In this document: positions 24,084 through 33,700 of the stretch, piece after piece | How the letters are laid out: the number at the start of each line of letters is the position of its first letter | Numbering within the stretch: the first letter of the stretch is position 1 | NCBI GenBank assembly: GCA_945871085.1 | Contig: CAMBVX010000015.1 | Coordinates: 1 to 41,034, forward strand | Reading direction: 5' to 3' | DNA length: 41,034 bases | Origin: Opitutus sp. GAS368 | GTDB taxonomy: Bacteria; Verrucomicrobiota; Verrucomicrobiia; Opitutales; Opitutaceae | Notes under the pieces: generated by a model | Databases searched by the model: none | What the model was told of the DNA's origin: nothing | Seen by the model: only the letters and a program-made list of their open reading frames with translations | Translations under genes and position numbers: made by a program

Positions 24084-27000
24084 ATGAACACCGTGCCACA
24101 TCCGCTCAATAAATTGCACCCTCGCACTCTCGCTGCTCGATTCACCCCGCTTGCTTCGGCACTAATTTCCCTAAGTTCGGCCCATGCGGCCGAATCCACC
24201 GGCACGACCGCCAAAGAGTTCGCTCAGGCCGGCGTCGTCTCGCTCCAAAGTTTTGTCGTCACTGGCTCAAACATCCAACGCTTGGATCTGGAAAAAGTCG
24301 TGCCCATCACCGTCATCGACCAAGACGCCATGGCCGCGCGCCAAGCCCTCCTTCCCGTCGACCTGCTGACGTCCCTTCCGTCAGTCGTAAATCTCCCGGA
24401 AAACGAAACACGTCTGGGCTCCTCCGGTGCCCGCGGCGACAACGCCAATATCAATCTTCGCAATCTCGGCGCCACCGGCACCCTCATCCTCGTCAACGGT
24501 CGCCGCATGGCGATCAACCCGATGACCGCCGGACTCTCGCAGGCCGTAAACGTCAATCAACTCCCCACGCAGGGCATCGAGCGCATCGAGGTCCTGCGCG
24601 ATGGCGCGTCCGCGATCTACGGCTCCGACGCTGTCGGCGGCGTGATCAATTATGTCCTGAAGCGCTCGTTCAACGGCGCCGAGACGACCCTGCGCTACGC
24701 CCAGCCCGAACACGGCGGCGGCCAAAGCATCCAGGGGACGTTCACCTTCGGTTCGAGTTTCGCCGGCGGCCGCGGTCGCCTCTTCGGCACGGTCGAGACC
24801 CTCTATCGGGAGGCTATTTTCCTGCGCGATCGTGACTTCAGCAAAACCTCGAACCTCTCGGCTCAAGTGCCGGCACCATTCAACACGAACGGCTCTTTCG
24901 ACGCCCGCACCGCGCGCGGCCGCTACCCGACCTTCCGCCTCGGCACCGCCACCGCCAATAATTATTTCCGCCCCGTGAACGGCGCGCTCACCTTTACCAC
25001 GGCCGCCGTCAGTCTCACCACCACCCCCGAGTTCTACCTCGACCTGAACGAATTCGGCATGGCCGCGCCGCGCATGGCCCGCGCGAATACGTTTGTCTCC
25101 GGCGAATTCGACGTGACCAAGGACGTCACGGCCTTCGCCGATTTCTCCTACTACCAGGCCGAGTCCACGATGGTCCGCCAGCCTCTCGCGCTCAACGCCC
25201 CGACCACCGACAAGCTCGGCACGATGTCACTAGATAATCCCTACAACCCCTACGGCTCGCGTTTCTACAGCGCCGCCGGCGCCCCCAATGCTGACGGCAC
25301 CGCCCGCCTCACCGGCGCGCCGCGCACCGTGAGCATCGTCTCGGTGACGCTGCCGGATCTTGGCGTGGAGAAAATCTCCACCAAAGCCGACGTCATCCGG
25401 TTCGCCACCGGCCTGCGCGGCAAGCTCGGCGGCACGTGGACGTGGGAGACCTCCGGTTTCTATAATCAGGTCAACGGCCAAGACCACGCCTTCCCCGATG
25501 TGCGGGAGAGTTTCCTCCAGGCTGCGCTCCTGCGCACCGATGCCAACGCCTACAATCCCTTCGGCTCCACCTTCAAGGTGCAGAACGGCGCGGTCGTCGC
25601 CGACCGGCCCTACACGAATCCCGCAGCGGTTGTCGACTCGTTCGCGTCCGTCTATGTGCGCGAGGCCGACAGCTCCATCGCGAGCGGCGACCTGCGAGTG
25701 ACCGGTCGGCTGCTCAAATGGTGGGGCGGCGACATCATGGCCTCGTTCGGCGGCGAATTCCGCAGCGACAAGCTCGCCGACAAGCGGCCGCCGTTCAGCG
25801 GTGAAAACCCCGCCGGCTCCGGCCTCGATACGACCGACAACGACTACCTGCTCCACCCGCCGCGCCCCGACGTGATCGGGGACCGTCGGATCACGAGCTT
25901 CTACGCCGAAGTCGTCCTGCCGCTCGTCGGTGCGGAGCGCCGCGTGCCGCTCGTCAACACCCTCGAGTTCACCGGCTCCGGCCGGCGCGAAGACTACAGC
26001 GACTTCGGCACCACCACCAAACCGAAGATCGGGGTCAACTGGCGGCCTCTCTCGTGGCTCATGCTGCGCGGCTCCTACAACGAAGGTTTCATGGCGCCGA
26101 GTCTCGCCGCGCTGTTCACGAGTCCGCGCTGGTCGATCACCGCCGGCGCCGGTGACGTTGACACCTACCGCAATCCTCTGACCAACGAAGGGGCCTACGT
26201 GCAGCGCAACTATTTTGGCGGCAATCCCGGTCTCAAGGCTTCGGAGTCCAAGGGCAGGACCTACGGTTTCGTAATTGATGCGCCCGCCATCAAGGGCCTT
26301 AGCGTGACCGCCGACCAGTGGCGCATCGAGCGCACCAACCTCCTCGGTCAGCGCAGCACCGGGCAGATCCGCGCGAGCGATGTCACCCTCCTGCAAGCCT
26401 ACACCAAGTCGCAGCTCGCCGCCGGCCGCACCGTCGCCCAGATCGACCTCGGGAGCGGCACGCCGAGCTACAAAGGCGATCCGGATGTCGTGCGCTATCC
26501 GGTCACCCCGGAAGACATCGCCGCGTTTGCACCCTACAACACCGCCAACCCCGGGAATCAGCAGGGCATCGCCGGCCGGGTCTTCTCCGTGAATTCCCCC
26601 TTTATCAACGTCGCCGCCAGCGACCACGAGGGCGTCGATCTCGGCCTGCGCTACGTGCTGCCGAAACTCCCGTTCGGCAACGTCGTACTCAACTCCGAGT
26701 GGGCCTACCTCGTGAAGTCGCGCTCGGTGCAGCGGCCCGCGAACCAGCCGGTCACCGAGAGCAACGACCTCGACGTGAACGGCGTCTCCCGTTGGCGCGG
26801 CACCACCAATGTCTCGTGGCGGCGCGGCGCGTGGACGAGCAACCTCGGGGCCTACTACGTCGGCCCTTCGCAGGACGGCGCGAGCACGAATCAAGCCGTG
26901 TGGGAGTCCCTCGGTCGGCCCGCTTACATCGCGCGGCATTTCACCGCCGGGCAATTCGTTTACCGCTACATCGTCGCTTCCACGATCACCTATAACGCCT

Positions 27001-27188
27001 CGCTCGGCTACCGCTTCGGCGCTGATGCCTCGCGTTGGCTGCGCGGCAGCCGCGTGCAGGTCGGCATCGCGAACCTCACCGACCAGGCACCGCCGATTGC
27101 CTCGGGCGGTTTCGGCTACAGCCCCGGGGTCAGCCAGAATCTTCTTGCTGGCCGCACCTGGTCACTCGAGCTCACGAAGGCGTTTTGA
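24084..27188 (+). CDS. TonB-dependent outer membrane receptor
   Basis: A 1034-residue receptor that imports a substrate across the outer membrane using energy passed by TonB. After a signal peptide (about 1-36) there is a TonB-box-like segment (VVSLQSFVVTGSNIQR, about 50-66), then a plug domain (about 66-190) with PITVIDQDAM, NINLRNLGATGTLILVNGRRM and IERIEVLRDGASAIYGSDAVGGVINYVLKR in two parts. The rest is a 22-strand-type beta-barrel ending with an aromatic residue (SLELTKAF). Long loops fit a receptor for a bulky substrate such as an oligosaccharide or peptide, but the ligand cannot be told. No STN or carboxypeptidase-like N-terminal extension is present. The next gene starts 6 bp later and is probably co-expressed. 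Confidence 0.95.
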   Translation: MNTVPHPLNKLHPRTLAARFTPLASALISLSSAHAAESTGTTAKEFAQAGVVSLQSFVVTGSNIQRLDLEKVVPITVIDQDAMAARQALLPVDLLTSLPSVVNLPENETRLGSSGARGDNANINLRNLGATGTLILVNGRRMAINPMTAGLSQAVNVNQLPTQGIERIEVLRDGASAIYGSDAVGGVINYVLKRSFNGAETTLRYAQPEHGGGQSIQGTFTFGSSFAGGRGRLFGTVETLYREAIFLRDRDFSKTSNLSAQVPAPFNTNGSFDARTARGRYPTFRLGTATANNYFRPVNGALTFTTAAVSLTTTPEFYLDLNEFGMAAPRMARANTFVSGEFDVTKDVTAFADFSYYQAESTMVRQPLALNAPTTDKLGTMSLDNPYNPYGSRFYSAAGAPNADGTARLTGAPRTVSIVSVTLPDLGVEKISTKADVIRFATGLRGKLGGTWTWETSGFYNQVNGQDHAFPDVRESFLQAALLRTDANAYNPFGSTFKVQNGAVVADRPYTNPAAVVDSFASVYVREADSSIASGDLRVTGRLLKWWGGDIMASFGGEFRSDKLADKRPPFSGENPAGSGLDTTDNDYLLHPPRPDVIGDRRITSFYAEVVLPLVGAERRVPLVNTLEFTGSGRREDYSDFGTTTKPKIGVNWRPLSWLMLRGSYNEGFMAPSLAALFTSPRWSITAGAGDVDTYRNPLTNEGAYVQRNYFGGNPGLKASESKGRTYGFVIDAPAIKGLSVTADQWRIERTNLLGQRSTGQIRASDVTLLQAYTKSQLAAGRTVAQIDLGSGTPSYKGDPDVVRYPVTPEDIAAFAPYNTANPGNQQGIAGRVFSVNSPFINVAASDHEGVDLGLRYVLPKLPFGNVVLNSEWAYLVKSRSVQRPANQPVTESNDLDVNGVSRWRGTTNVSWRRGAWTSNLGAYYVGPSQDGASTNQAVWESLGRPAYIARHFTAGQFVYRYIVASTITYNASLGYRFGADASRWLRGSRVQVGIANLTDQAPPIASGGFGYSPGVSQNLLAGRTWSLELTKAF

Positions 27189-27194
27189 TCTTCC

Positions 27195-28106
27195 ATGCGC
27201 CGCCACGCGTTTGCCCTCCTCGCGGTTCTCCTCGCCCTCGACACGACCCGCGCCGTCGACGCCGCGCCTGATCCCGTGCGCGAAGCGAACCGCGCTTGGC
27301 TCGCTTCGCTCCCCGCCGCCCGCCGACCCGAGCTCACCCAGCACGGTCTCGTCGCCGAGGAGATCTGTCGCTGGAAGCCCCGCGGCGCCAATCAAGGTGT
27401 CGCCGTTGATGCCCGTCATTTCTACGGAATCGGCAACTACGTCGTGGGCAAATACGACAAGGCCACGGGCGCGCGCGTCGCCGAGTGGGTCGGTCTTCGC
27501 GGCGGTGCCACCGTGCATCTCAACGGCGGTCTCATCCAAGATGGGCTCCTCGTCTTGTCGCATTCCAATTTCCCCCAATTGCCGATGGCGAGCTCGCTCG
27601 AATACTTCGATCCTGCCAGCGTCCGGCCGGTCAAATCAGTGAGCCTCGGCCTGCGCCACGGCTCCCTCACATGGGCGGAAAAAAAAGACGGTTTCTGGTG
27701 GGCCTGCTTTGCCCACTACAACGACCAAGGCACCGCTCCCGGCACCGACCATCGGTCCACGATGGTGGGCAAGTTTGACGAACGCTGGCACTTGCTCGAA
27801 TCGTGGCTCTATCCGCCGCAAATCGTGGCTGCGTGGGGCCAGAGCAGTTGCTCCGGTGGCAGCTGGGGCGACGACGGACTGCTCTACACCACGGGCCACG
27901 ACGAAAAGGAACTCTACGTTCTTCGACTCCCCAAAATGGGTGTCACTCTCGAATACGTGACGACTATTGCGGTGCCCTTCGAAGGGCAATCGTGGTCCTG
28001 GGACCGCACCGAGCCGCGCGTGATCTACGGCATCATCCGTCGCACCGGCGAAGTCGTCGTCGCGCGCATCCCGGCCATCCCGGCCCAGCTGCTTCCGCGC
28101 CCGTAA
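27195..28106 (+). CDS. Secreted protein of unknown function downstream of receptor
   Basis: A 303-residue protein with a signal peptide (MRRHAFALLAVLLALDTTRA). The mature sequence has strands spaced as in a beta-propeller: GVAVDARHFYGIGNYVVGKYDKATG, HLNGGLIQDGLLVLSHSNFP, SSLEYFDPASVRPVKSV, DGFWWACFAHYN, DDGLLYTTGHDEKELYVLRL and the C-terminal RVIYGIIRRTGEVVVARI. There is no catalytic motif I can name. It resembles NHL/SMP-30 or glutaminyl-cyclase-like propellers only in general pattern. The 6-bp spacing from the TonB-dependent receptor suggests that it handles the same ligand in the periplasm or on the surface, which is inference from gene order. Confidence 0.75.
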   Translation: MRRHAFALLAVLLALDTTRAVDAAPDPVREANRAWLASLPAARRPELTQHGLVAEEICRWKPRGANQGVAVDARHFYGIGNYVVGKYDKATGARVAEWVGLRGGATVHLNGGLIQDGLLVLSHSNFPQLPMASSLEYFDPASVRPVKSVSLGLRHGSLTWAEKKDGFWWACFAHYNDQGTAPGTDHRSTMVGKFDERWHLLESWLYPPQIVAAWGQSSCSGGSWGDDGLLYTTGHDEKELYVLRLPKMGVTLEYVTTIAVPFEGQSWSWDRTEPRVIYGIIRRTGEVVVARIPAIPAQLLPRP

Positions 28107-28141
28107 CGCGCGCTGCGGCGCCGGCCCTCGCGACCGATCCA

Positions 28142-28182
28142 GAAAGAAAAATTCCCGGCACCACACAACAAGTGCCGGGAAT
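28142..28182 (-). terminator. Rho-independent terminator on the minus strand
   Basis: ATTCCCGGCAC (28151-28161) and GTGCCGGGAAT (28172-28182) form a perfect 11-bp stem with a 10-base loop. Read on the minus strand the stem is followed by TTTTCTTTCT, a T-rich tract, so it should end leftward transcripts. On the plus strand only a weak A-rich run follows. It lies about 190 bp beyond the stop codon of the DUF2851 gene and 36 bp past the end of the convergent secreted-protein gene. Confidence 0.75.
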
Positions 28183-28370
28183 ACCCAGAAAAATCGCTTG
28201 AGCCGACGCCGGCCATGAACTGAGCCGCGTCCGCCTTCAAACGATAACCCGGTGTCAGTCTACAATCATGCTGTCACAGCACCGCGTCGCTGCGGTGACA
28301 ATTGCGTCAACCTCGCCCAGGGCCAAGGGCAGCGTTGGTTTCCCCCCGCGGTGCCTCTTCGCTGCCGGCC

Positions 28371-29585
28371 TCAGCCACGAGCCTCGCGCTCCAACAGCCA
28401 GCCCAACAGACCCTGCGCTGCGCCATGACACGCCGGTCGCGCTGCGCCCTGGAACACATCTAATTCTCTCAGTCCGCGCAAAACGAACGGCGGAAAATCG
28501 CCCGTGAACCAATGCTGCCACATCCCTTGCCACCTGGCATCGTCCCGACCTGTCGCCGCCGCTAACAGGGGCCAGAAACCGTCGCAGACCAACGTATCGA
28601 GCCGCGTTCCACCGATCGCGCCCGCGCAAATCTCGCCCGCCACCCGGGCCCGCAGGGCCGTAAAATGATTTGTCCGGCGCACTTCCCGCGTGCCCATCGC
28701 GAGCGGCCCACCCGCAGTCAGTTGCGCGGCCCAGCCCTCCAGCCGCGCCGGCCACGCGGGACAACCCTGAGTCCAGGCGGCGTATTGCCGCAGACGTGTG
28801 CGGGGATGGTTAGCCGGCCGGACGCCCTGCAAGCTCCACGCTCCCTGCTGCTCCGCGTAAATCTCATCGGGCACCGCCCGCCCCTCCGCCCAATCCTGCA
28901 GCGCCCAACGCGCCGCAACGTGGAGCATGGGTGCACGATTAAATCGATAGCCCAAAATTTCGAGTGCGGCGTGATGACACGCGCCTGCCCAACCCAAGCG
29001 CGCCACGCGCAAGCGCGCGTAGTGCACCTTTTGGCACCAACGTTTTGTCGCCCGCGACGCGATCAAGTCGGCCAGTTCCGCCTCTCCGAGCGCAGCGAGT
29101 TCATCCGGAATTCGCGCTGCAGAACGCCCCGCCAATGCCTCCACCGCCTCTTCCGCCGCGAACTCCTCCAGATCGTGATGCAGCCACGGCAGCAGCGCGA
29201 CCACCGGGATCTCCTGCCCCCCGGCCCCCCGCGTCACATGCCCGACCTCGGGCGGAAAGAGCACCACGTGCAAAACGACTCCGTCGTAGGCCCGGTCCGA
29301 GGCGTGGCGGTGCGCGACCCAATCCGCCGCCCGCAGGTGTAGTTCAATATCGCCGGTCAACTCCGGGCCGTCGCCCAGTCGGATCCGGGCACCACGAAAA
29401 TCTGGGCCGCCGAGCAGATTCCATTTTCCGCGGTGCCCCACGTGCACTCGGCGACCGTCGGTGGTGGTGGCCAGCGTGACGTCAAAATCACCGCGCAACC
29501 AAATTTTTTGCAGGAGTTTTTCGGCAAATGAAAAAGGACCGTAAAGTCCCTGGATCTCCGCAACAGCTGGGGCACGCACGCTCAT
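28371..29585 (-). CDS. DUF2851 family protein
   Basis: A 404-residue protein that I assign to DUF2851, found mainly in Bacteroidota and Verrucomicrobiota and of unknown function. Characteristic segments are [20 protein letters not shown] at the start, [54 protein letters not shown], and [18 protein letters not shown]. The GDIE-H and D[10 protein letters not shown] pattern with its paired His and Asp residues is suggestive of a metal-dependent nuclease-like core, but that is my inference. There is no signal peptide. The gene is divergent from the sulfatase across 233 bp, and a strong minus-strand terminator lies downstream. Confidence 0.8.
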   Translation of the reverse strand: MSVRAPAVAEIQGLYGPFSFAEKLLQKIWLRGDFDVTLATTTDGRRVHVGHRGKWNLLGGPDFRGARIRLGDGPELTGDIELHLRAADWVAHRHASDRAYDGVVLHVVLFPPEVGHVTRGAGGQEIPVVALLPWLHHDLEEFAAEEAVEALAGRSAARIPDELAALGEAELADLIASRATKRWCQKVHYARLRVARLGWAGACHHAALEILGYRFNRAPMLHVAARWALQDWAEGRAVPDEIYAEQQGAWSLQGVRPANHPRTRLRQYAAWTQGCPAWPARLEGWAAQLTAGGPLAMGTREVRRTNHFTALRARVAGEICAGAIGGTRLDTLVCDGFWPLLAAATGRDDARWQGMWQHWFTGDFPPFVLRGLRELDVFQGAARPACHGAAQGLLGWLLEREARG

Positions 29586-29818
29586 CTTCCACCCATTTCT
29601 TGCGAGCCACGGCCCAAGGTCGAGTCCGATGTTTGTTTCGACGCCCGCTCACCTCACCGCGTGCCACCTCCCGCGTCAGCTACGCGGAGAAAAAATCGGC
29701 ATCGACGGCGGCTCGTTGGCCGGGCCAATTCGTTAAACGCCGCTCGACGGCACACCCCGATCAAGCCAATCTCCGGGTTACGCCAGCCCCCACCCACCTC
29801 CTGCAAATCCCCTCAGCC

Positions 29819-31264
29819 ATGTATCCACTCCTCAAAACGGCCCTCGTGCTGAGCCTGCTCGGGGCGCTCACCGCCCGCGCCGCCGACCGTCTGCCGAACA
29901 TCATCGTCATCTTCACCGACGACCAAGGTTACGGCGATGTCGGCGTCTTCGGTGCCAAGGGTTACACGACGCCTAACTTGGACCGCCTCGCCCAGGCTGG
30001 CGCGATGTTCACCAATTTTCACGTCGCCCAAGCCGTGTGCTCTGCGTCGCGGGCCGCACTCCTCACGGGGTGCTACTCGAACCGCGTCGGCATCCACGGC
30101 GCCCTCAGCCCCAACGCGACTCACGGCCTCAATCCCACCGAGACCACCATCGCGGAGCTCCTCAAAACTCGCGGCTACGCGACGGGGATGGCGGGCAAGT
30201 GGCACCTCGGTCACCGCGACGCGTTTCTCCCGCCACAGCAAGGCTTCGACGAATCGTTCGGTCTCCCCTACTCCAATGATATGTGGCCCTTTCACCCGGA
30301 GGCCAAAGCCGGGACTTATCCTCCGCTGCCACTCTATGAAAACGGCCAGGTCATCGACCCCGAGATCACGCCGGATAAAATGCGCGACCTCACGACCCGT
30401 TATACGGAACGCGCCGTCTCGTTCATCGCACGCAATCACGCACGCCCGTTCTTCTTTTACCTCGCGCACTCGATGCCTCACGTGCCTCTCGCCGTGAGTG
30501 ACAAATTCAAGGGCAAATCGTCAGCTGGTCTCTACGGCGATGTCATCATGGAGATCGATTGGTCCGTCGGCGAAATTGTCCGCGCCCTCGCTAAACACGG
30601 CCTCGACCGCGACACCCTCGTGGTCTTCACCACCGACAACGGTCCATGGCTCAGCTACGGCCATCACGCGGGCAGCGCGGGCCCGCTCCGCGAGGGCAAA
30701 GGCACCTCGTGGGAAGGTGGCACGCGCGTGCCGTGCATCATGCGTTGGCCCGGCCACATCCCCGCCGGCACGAAAAGCGATGACTACGCGATGACCATTG
30801 ATCTGCTCCCCACGTTCGCCCGCCTCACTGGCGCGACTCTGCCGGAGAAACCCATCGACGGCCTCGATATTTGGCCGCTCCTCTCGCGCCAGCCCGGCGC
30901 AAAAAACCCCCACGAGGGCTACGGAATTTGGTATGCACAAAATGAATTGCAGGCCGTCGTGAGCGGCGATGGTCGCTGGAAACTGATCTTCCCCCACCGC
31001 TATCGCACGCTGGGCGGCCGTCCGGGCGGTCGTGACGGCACACCGGCAAAATACGAAAACTCCACTTTCGAGTCGCCGAAACTCTACGAACTCAGCCGCG
31101 ATCTCGGCGAAACCACGGACGTCGCCGCCGCCCATCCCAAGGTCGTCCAGCAACTCGAAGCCTTCGCGGAAAAATGCCGCGCCGAACTCGGCGATTCTCT
31201 CACCAAACGCACCGGCCGCAGTAATCGCGAGCCTGGCCGCCTCGCCGCAGCCTCGACCAAGTAA
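29819..31264 (+). CDS. Exported formylglycine-type sulfatase
   Basis: A 481-residue arylsulfatase-type enzyme that hydrolyses sulfate esters, probably of a sulfated glycan given the phylum. A signal peptide (about 1-21) is followed by the family N-terminus [16 protein letters not shown] (metal-binding Asp pair). The maturation motif is Cys74-Ser-Ala-Ser-Arg78 in [20 protein letters not shown], so Cys74 should be oxidised to formylglycine. [11 protein letters not shown] and [20 protein letters not shown] supply further metal and substrate residues. I chose the ATG at 29819, which starts the signal peptide; a longer frame from 29528 has no support. No sulfatase-maturing enzyme is present in the window. 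Confidence 0.95.
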   Translation: MYPLLKTALVLSLLGALTARAADRLPNIIVIFTDDQGYGDVGVFGAKGYTTPNLDRLAQAGAMFTNFHVAQAVCSASRAALLTGCYSNRVGIHGALSPNATHGLNPTETTIAELLKTRGYATGMAGKWHLGHRDAFLPPQQGFDESFGLPYSNDMWPFHPEAKAGTYPPLPLYENGQVIDPEITPDKMRDLTTRYTERAVSFIARNHARPFFFYLAHSMPHVPLAVSDKFKGKSSAGLYGDVIMEIDWSVGEIVRALAKHGLDRDTLVVFTTDNGPWLSYGHHAGSAGPLREGKGTSWEGGTRVPCIMRWPGHIPAGTKSDDYAMTIDLLPTFARLTGATLPEKPIDGLDIWPLLSRQPGAKNPHEGYGIWYAQNELQAVVSGDGRWKLIFPHRYRTLGGRPGGRDGTPAKYENSTFESPKLYELSRDLGETTDVAAAHPKVVQQLEAFAEKCRAELGDSLTKRTGRSNREPGRLAAASTK

Positions 31265-31364
31265 CGTCCGTTTTCGTCGCACTCGCTGGAATCCTCCCCC
31301 GGTTCGAGTAACTGGCAAGTTACCCCTTGGCATCGCCCCACTCCGTCAGCTTAGACTGTCGACG

Positions 31365-32681
31365 ATGTCACGCCCCGTCTCCCGCCGCACGTTTCTCGCG
31401 AGCTCCGCGAGTGCCGGTCTCGCCCTTGGTCTAAATCACTCTGCCCACGGCCAACCGACGGTCGCCTCCGGCAGCACTCCCGCGTCCAAACCGATTCTCG
31501 ATTGGCCCCTCTCAGACGAACGCGAGGAGACCGCGCTCCTCGCCGTCCTGCGCAGCGGCAAGTGGGGTCGCACCGCCTCGGGTGCCTCCCGCGTGAAAGA
31601 TTTCGAAACCGCCTTTGCGACCCGGATGAAAGCGCGCCACTGCATCGCTACATCCTCCGGCACGACCGCCCTCCTCACGGCCCTCGGTGCGCTCAACCTT
31701 GGCCCCGGCGATGAAGTCATCATGCCGCCCTACACCTTCGTCGCGACGTTCAACGCCATCACTGCCAGCTTCGCGCTCCCCGTCTTCGCCGACACCGACG
31801 CCGCGACGTTCCAGATCGATCCGGCCAAAATGTCCGCCGCGATCACGCCCGCAACGAAGCTACTCCTCCCCGTGCACATCGCCGGCTCGCCTGCCGACCT
31901 CGACGCCCTCTCTGCGATCGCGCAAGCCCGCAAGATCACGCTGATCGAAGATGCCTGTCAGGCCCCGCTGGCCGAATGGCACGGCCAACCCGTCGGCACC
32001 GTCGGCCTCGGCGGCTGCTTTAGTTTTCAAGCTAGCAAAAATCTCACGTGCGGCGAAGGCGGCGCGATCCTCACCAACGACGAAACGTTCGCCCGCCTCT
32101 GCTACGATTTTCATACGCCCGGTGGCGGCAAGAAAAGCGCGAGTTCCGGTCGCGGCGCCAACTATCGTCTCGCCGAATTTCAGGCCGCCGTGTTGCTCGC
32201 GCAAATGACCCGCCTCGAAACGCAGGCGAAAACCCGCGACGCCAACGCCGCCTACCTTACCGAACTCCTCCGGAAAATTCCCGGCATCGTCCCCGCTTCC
32301 CTCGCCCCCGGCGTCACGCGTAGCGCGTGGCATCTCTATATGTTCCGCTACGAGTCCGCGAATTTCGCCGGGCTCTCGCGGGCCAAATTTCTCGCGGCCC
32401 TCGCCAAAGCCGGCGTCGCCGCCAGCAGTGGCTACACCAGCCTAAACACCACGGCTCACGTCCAAGCCCTCGCCGCGAATCCCCACTACCAGCGCCTCTA
32501 CGGCCAAGCCGCGATGGCCCGCTGGGTGGACCGCAATCAATGTCCCGTAAACGACCGCCTCGTCGAGGAAGCCGTTTGGTTTGGCCAAGCGAAACTTCTC
32601 GGTCGCCGGGCCGACGTGGAAAGAATGGCCGCCGCCATCGCCGATATCCAAAAGCGTGCCGGCGAACTCGCCCGCTCCTAA
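31365..32681 (+). CDS. Tat-exported DegT/DnrJ/EryC1-type aminotransferase
   Basis: A 438-residue PLP-dependent enzyme of the DegT/DnrJ/EryC1 (AHBA synthase) family, which usually transfers amino groups to keto-sugars. Core motifs are LRSGKWGR, CIATSSGTTALLTALGAL, EVIMPPYTFVATFNAI, LIEDACQAPLAEW with the PLP-binding Asp, and CFSFQASKNLTCGEGGAI with Lys225 forming the Schiff base. The unusual feature is the N-terminus: MSRPVSRRTFLASSASAGLALGL carries a twin-arginine signal (SRRTFL), so the folded enzyme with its cofactor would be exported. The reading frame is intact. An acetyltransferase-like gene follows after 38 bp. The substrate is unknown. Confidence 0.9.
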   Translation: MSRPVSRRTFLASSASAGLALGLNHSAHGQPTVASGSTPASKPILDWPLSDEREETALLAVLRSGKWGRTASGASRVKDFETAFATRMKARHCIATSSGTTALLTALGALNLGPGDEVIMPPYTFVATFNAITASFALPVFADTDAATFQIDPAKMSAAITPATKLLLPVHIAGSPADLDALSAIAQARKITLIEDACQAPLAEWHGQPVGTVGLGGCFSFQASKNLTCGEGGAILTNDETFARLCYDFHTPGGGKKSASSGRGANYRLAEFQAAVLLAQMTRLETQAKTRDANAAYLTELLRKIPGIVPASLAPGVTRSAWHLYMFRYESANFAGLSRAKFLAALAKAGVAASSGYTSLNTTAHVQALAANPHYQRLYGQAAMARWVDRNQCPVNDRLVEEAVWFGQAKLLGRRADVERMAAAIADIQKRAGELARS

Positions 32682-32719
32682 ACGGCGAACGCGTCGTCCT
32701 TCCCCCACCGGCCGATTTC

Positions 32720-33661
32720 ATGTCCGCTCCTTTTGATCTTCGACCCCTCGTCGCCACCGATCACGAGGCTGCGGCGCGGTTGCTCCACCGCTCGCTCGTG
32801 CACTGGTATCAAAGCCGCCTCGGCCAAGGCGCGCGTTTCGGCCCGAGCCACGAGCCGTTCCGTCTTTTCCCCGAGGTCTACGCCGAACTCGATCGCGGAC
32901 ACGCGGTGGCCGCGTGCGACCGCGCGTCCGGCGAATTGCTCGGTGTGTGTTTCGTCCATCCGCGAAAAACCCACGTCGCCGTGGGCATCGTTGCCACCGC
33001 GCCCGAGGCGCAGGGCCGCGGCGTCGCTCGCGCGATGCTCACTCCCGTCATCGCCCAGGCCCGCCGCGACCACCTGCCCGTGCGCCTCGTCTCGAGCCTG
33101 CTCAACCTGGATTCTTTTTCACTCTATTCGCGCCTCGGGTTCGTGCCGCACACCCTTTACCAAGACCTGACGCTCGCCGTCCCCACCACCGGCCTGCCCG
33201 GGCCCGCGCCCGCCGGCGCACATCGCGTTCGCGTCGTTTCGGATCCCGCAGAGGCTGCCCGCCTCGCGGCGTTTGAGTTCGAACTTCAGGGCCTCGATCG
33301 CGAGTCCGACTATGCTTTTTTCCTGCGCAATCAGGTGGGCGCGTGGCGCGTCTCCGCGCTCGACGATGCCGACGGCGCACTCGCCGGCTTCCTCGTCGCG
33401 AGTCACCATCCGTCGTGTGTGATGCTCGGTCCCGGAGTCGCGCGCGATGAGGCGGCCGCTGCCGCGCTGCTGTGGTCCGCACTCGACGCGCTGCGCGGCG
33501 CGAGCCCCGTTTTTCTCCTGCCGTGCACCGCCGCCGCCCTGATCCAGCAGTGCTACGTGTGGGGCGCGCGCAACGTCGAACTCCACGCCGCCCAATCCCT
33601 CGGCCCCATCCCGCCCGCCCGCGGGCTGTCGTTCCCCACGTTTCTCCCGGAATCTGGTTGA
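32720..33661 (+). CDS. Two-domain GNAT-like acetyltransferase
   Basis: A 313-residue protein. The N-terminal half (about 1-150) is a GNAT fold: LRPLVATDHEAAARLLHRSL, the strand VAVGIVATAPEAQGRGVARAML containing the acetyl-CoA loop Q-G-R-G-V-A, and LDSFSLYSRLGFVPHTLYQDL near its end. The C-terminal half (about 165-310) looks like a second, degenerate GNAT-like domain (AARLAAFEFELQGLDRESDYAFFL, GALAGFLVASHHPSCVMLGPG) without a clear acetyl-CoA loop. The substrate is unknown. It follows the Tat aminotransferase after 38 bp and may act with it, for example on an amino sugar, though one is exported and the other is not. Confidence 0.82.
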   Translation: MSAPFDLRPLVATDHEAAARLLHRSLVHWYQSRLGQGARFGPSHEPFRLFPEVYAELDRGHAVAACDRASGELLGVCFVHPRKTHVAVGIVATAPEAQGRGVARAMLTPVIAQARRDHLPVRLVSSLLNLDSFSLYSRLGFVPHTLYQDLTLAVPTTGLPGPAPAGAHRVRVVSDPAEAARLAAFEFELQGLDRESDYAFFLRNQVGAWRVSALDDADGALAGFLVASHHPSCVMLGPGVARDEAAAAALLWSALDALRGASPVFLLPCTAAALIQQCYVWGARNVELHAAQSLGPIPPARGLSFPTFLPESG

Positions 33662-33700
33662 GCGCGCTCGGGCCGCGCCACGCATCACTCAACGCGTCAC

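Noticed and set aside
25230-26954. 574-codon open frame antisense to the TonB-dependent receptor gene
   Set aside because: It mirrors the receptor gene, has no recognisable domain and is rich in Gly/Ala/Arg as expected for the complement of GC-rich coding sequence.
31308-31323. GTAACT-ggca-AGTTAC hairpin after the sulfatase gene as a terminator
   Set aside because: The stem is only 6 bp and is followed by CCCC, not a T-run.
33102-33700. Continuation of the RidA-like frame to 33102
   Set aside because: After about 33740 the frame loses RidA similarity and turns into Arg-rich sequence antisense to the acetyltransferase gene.
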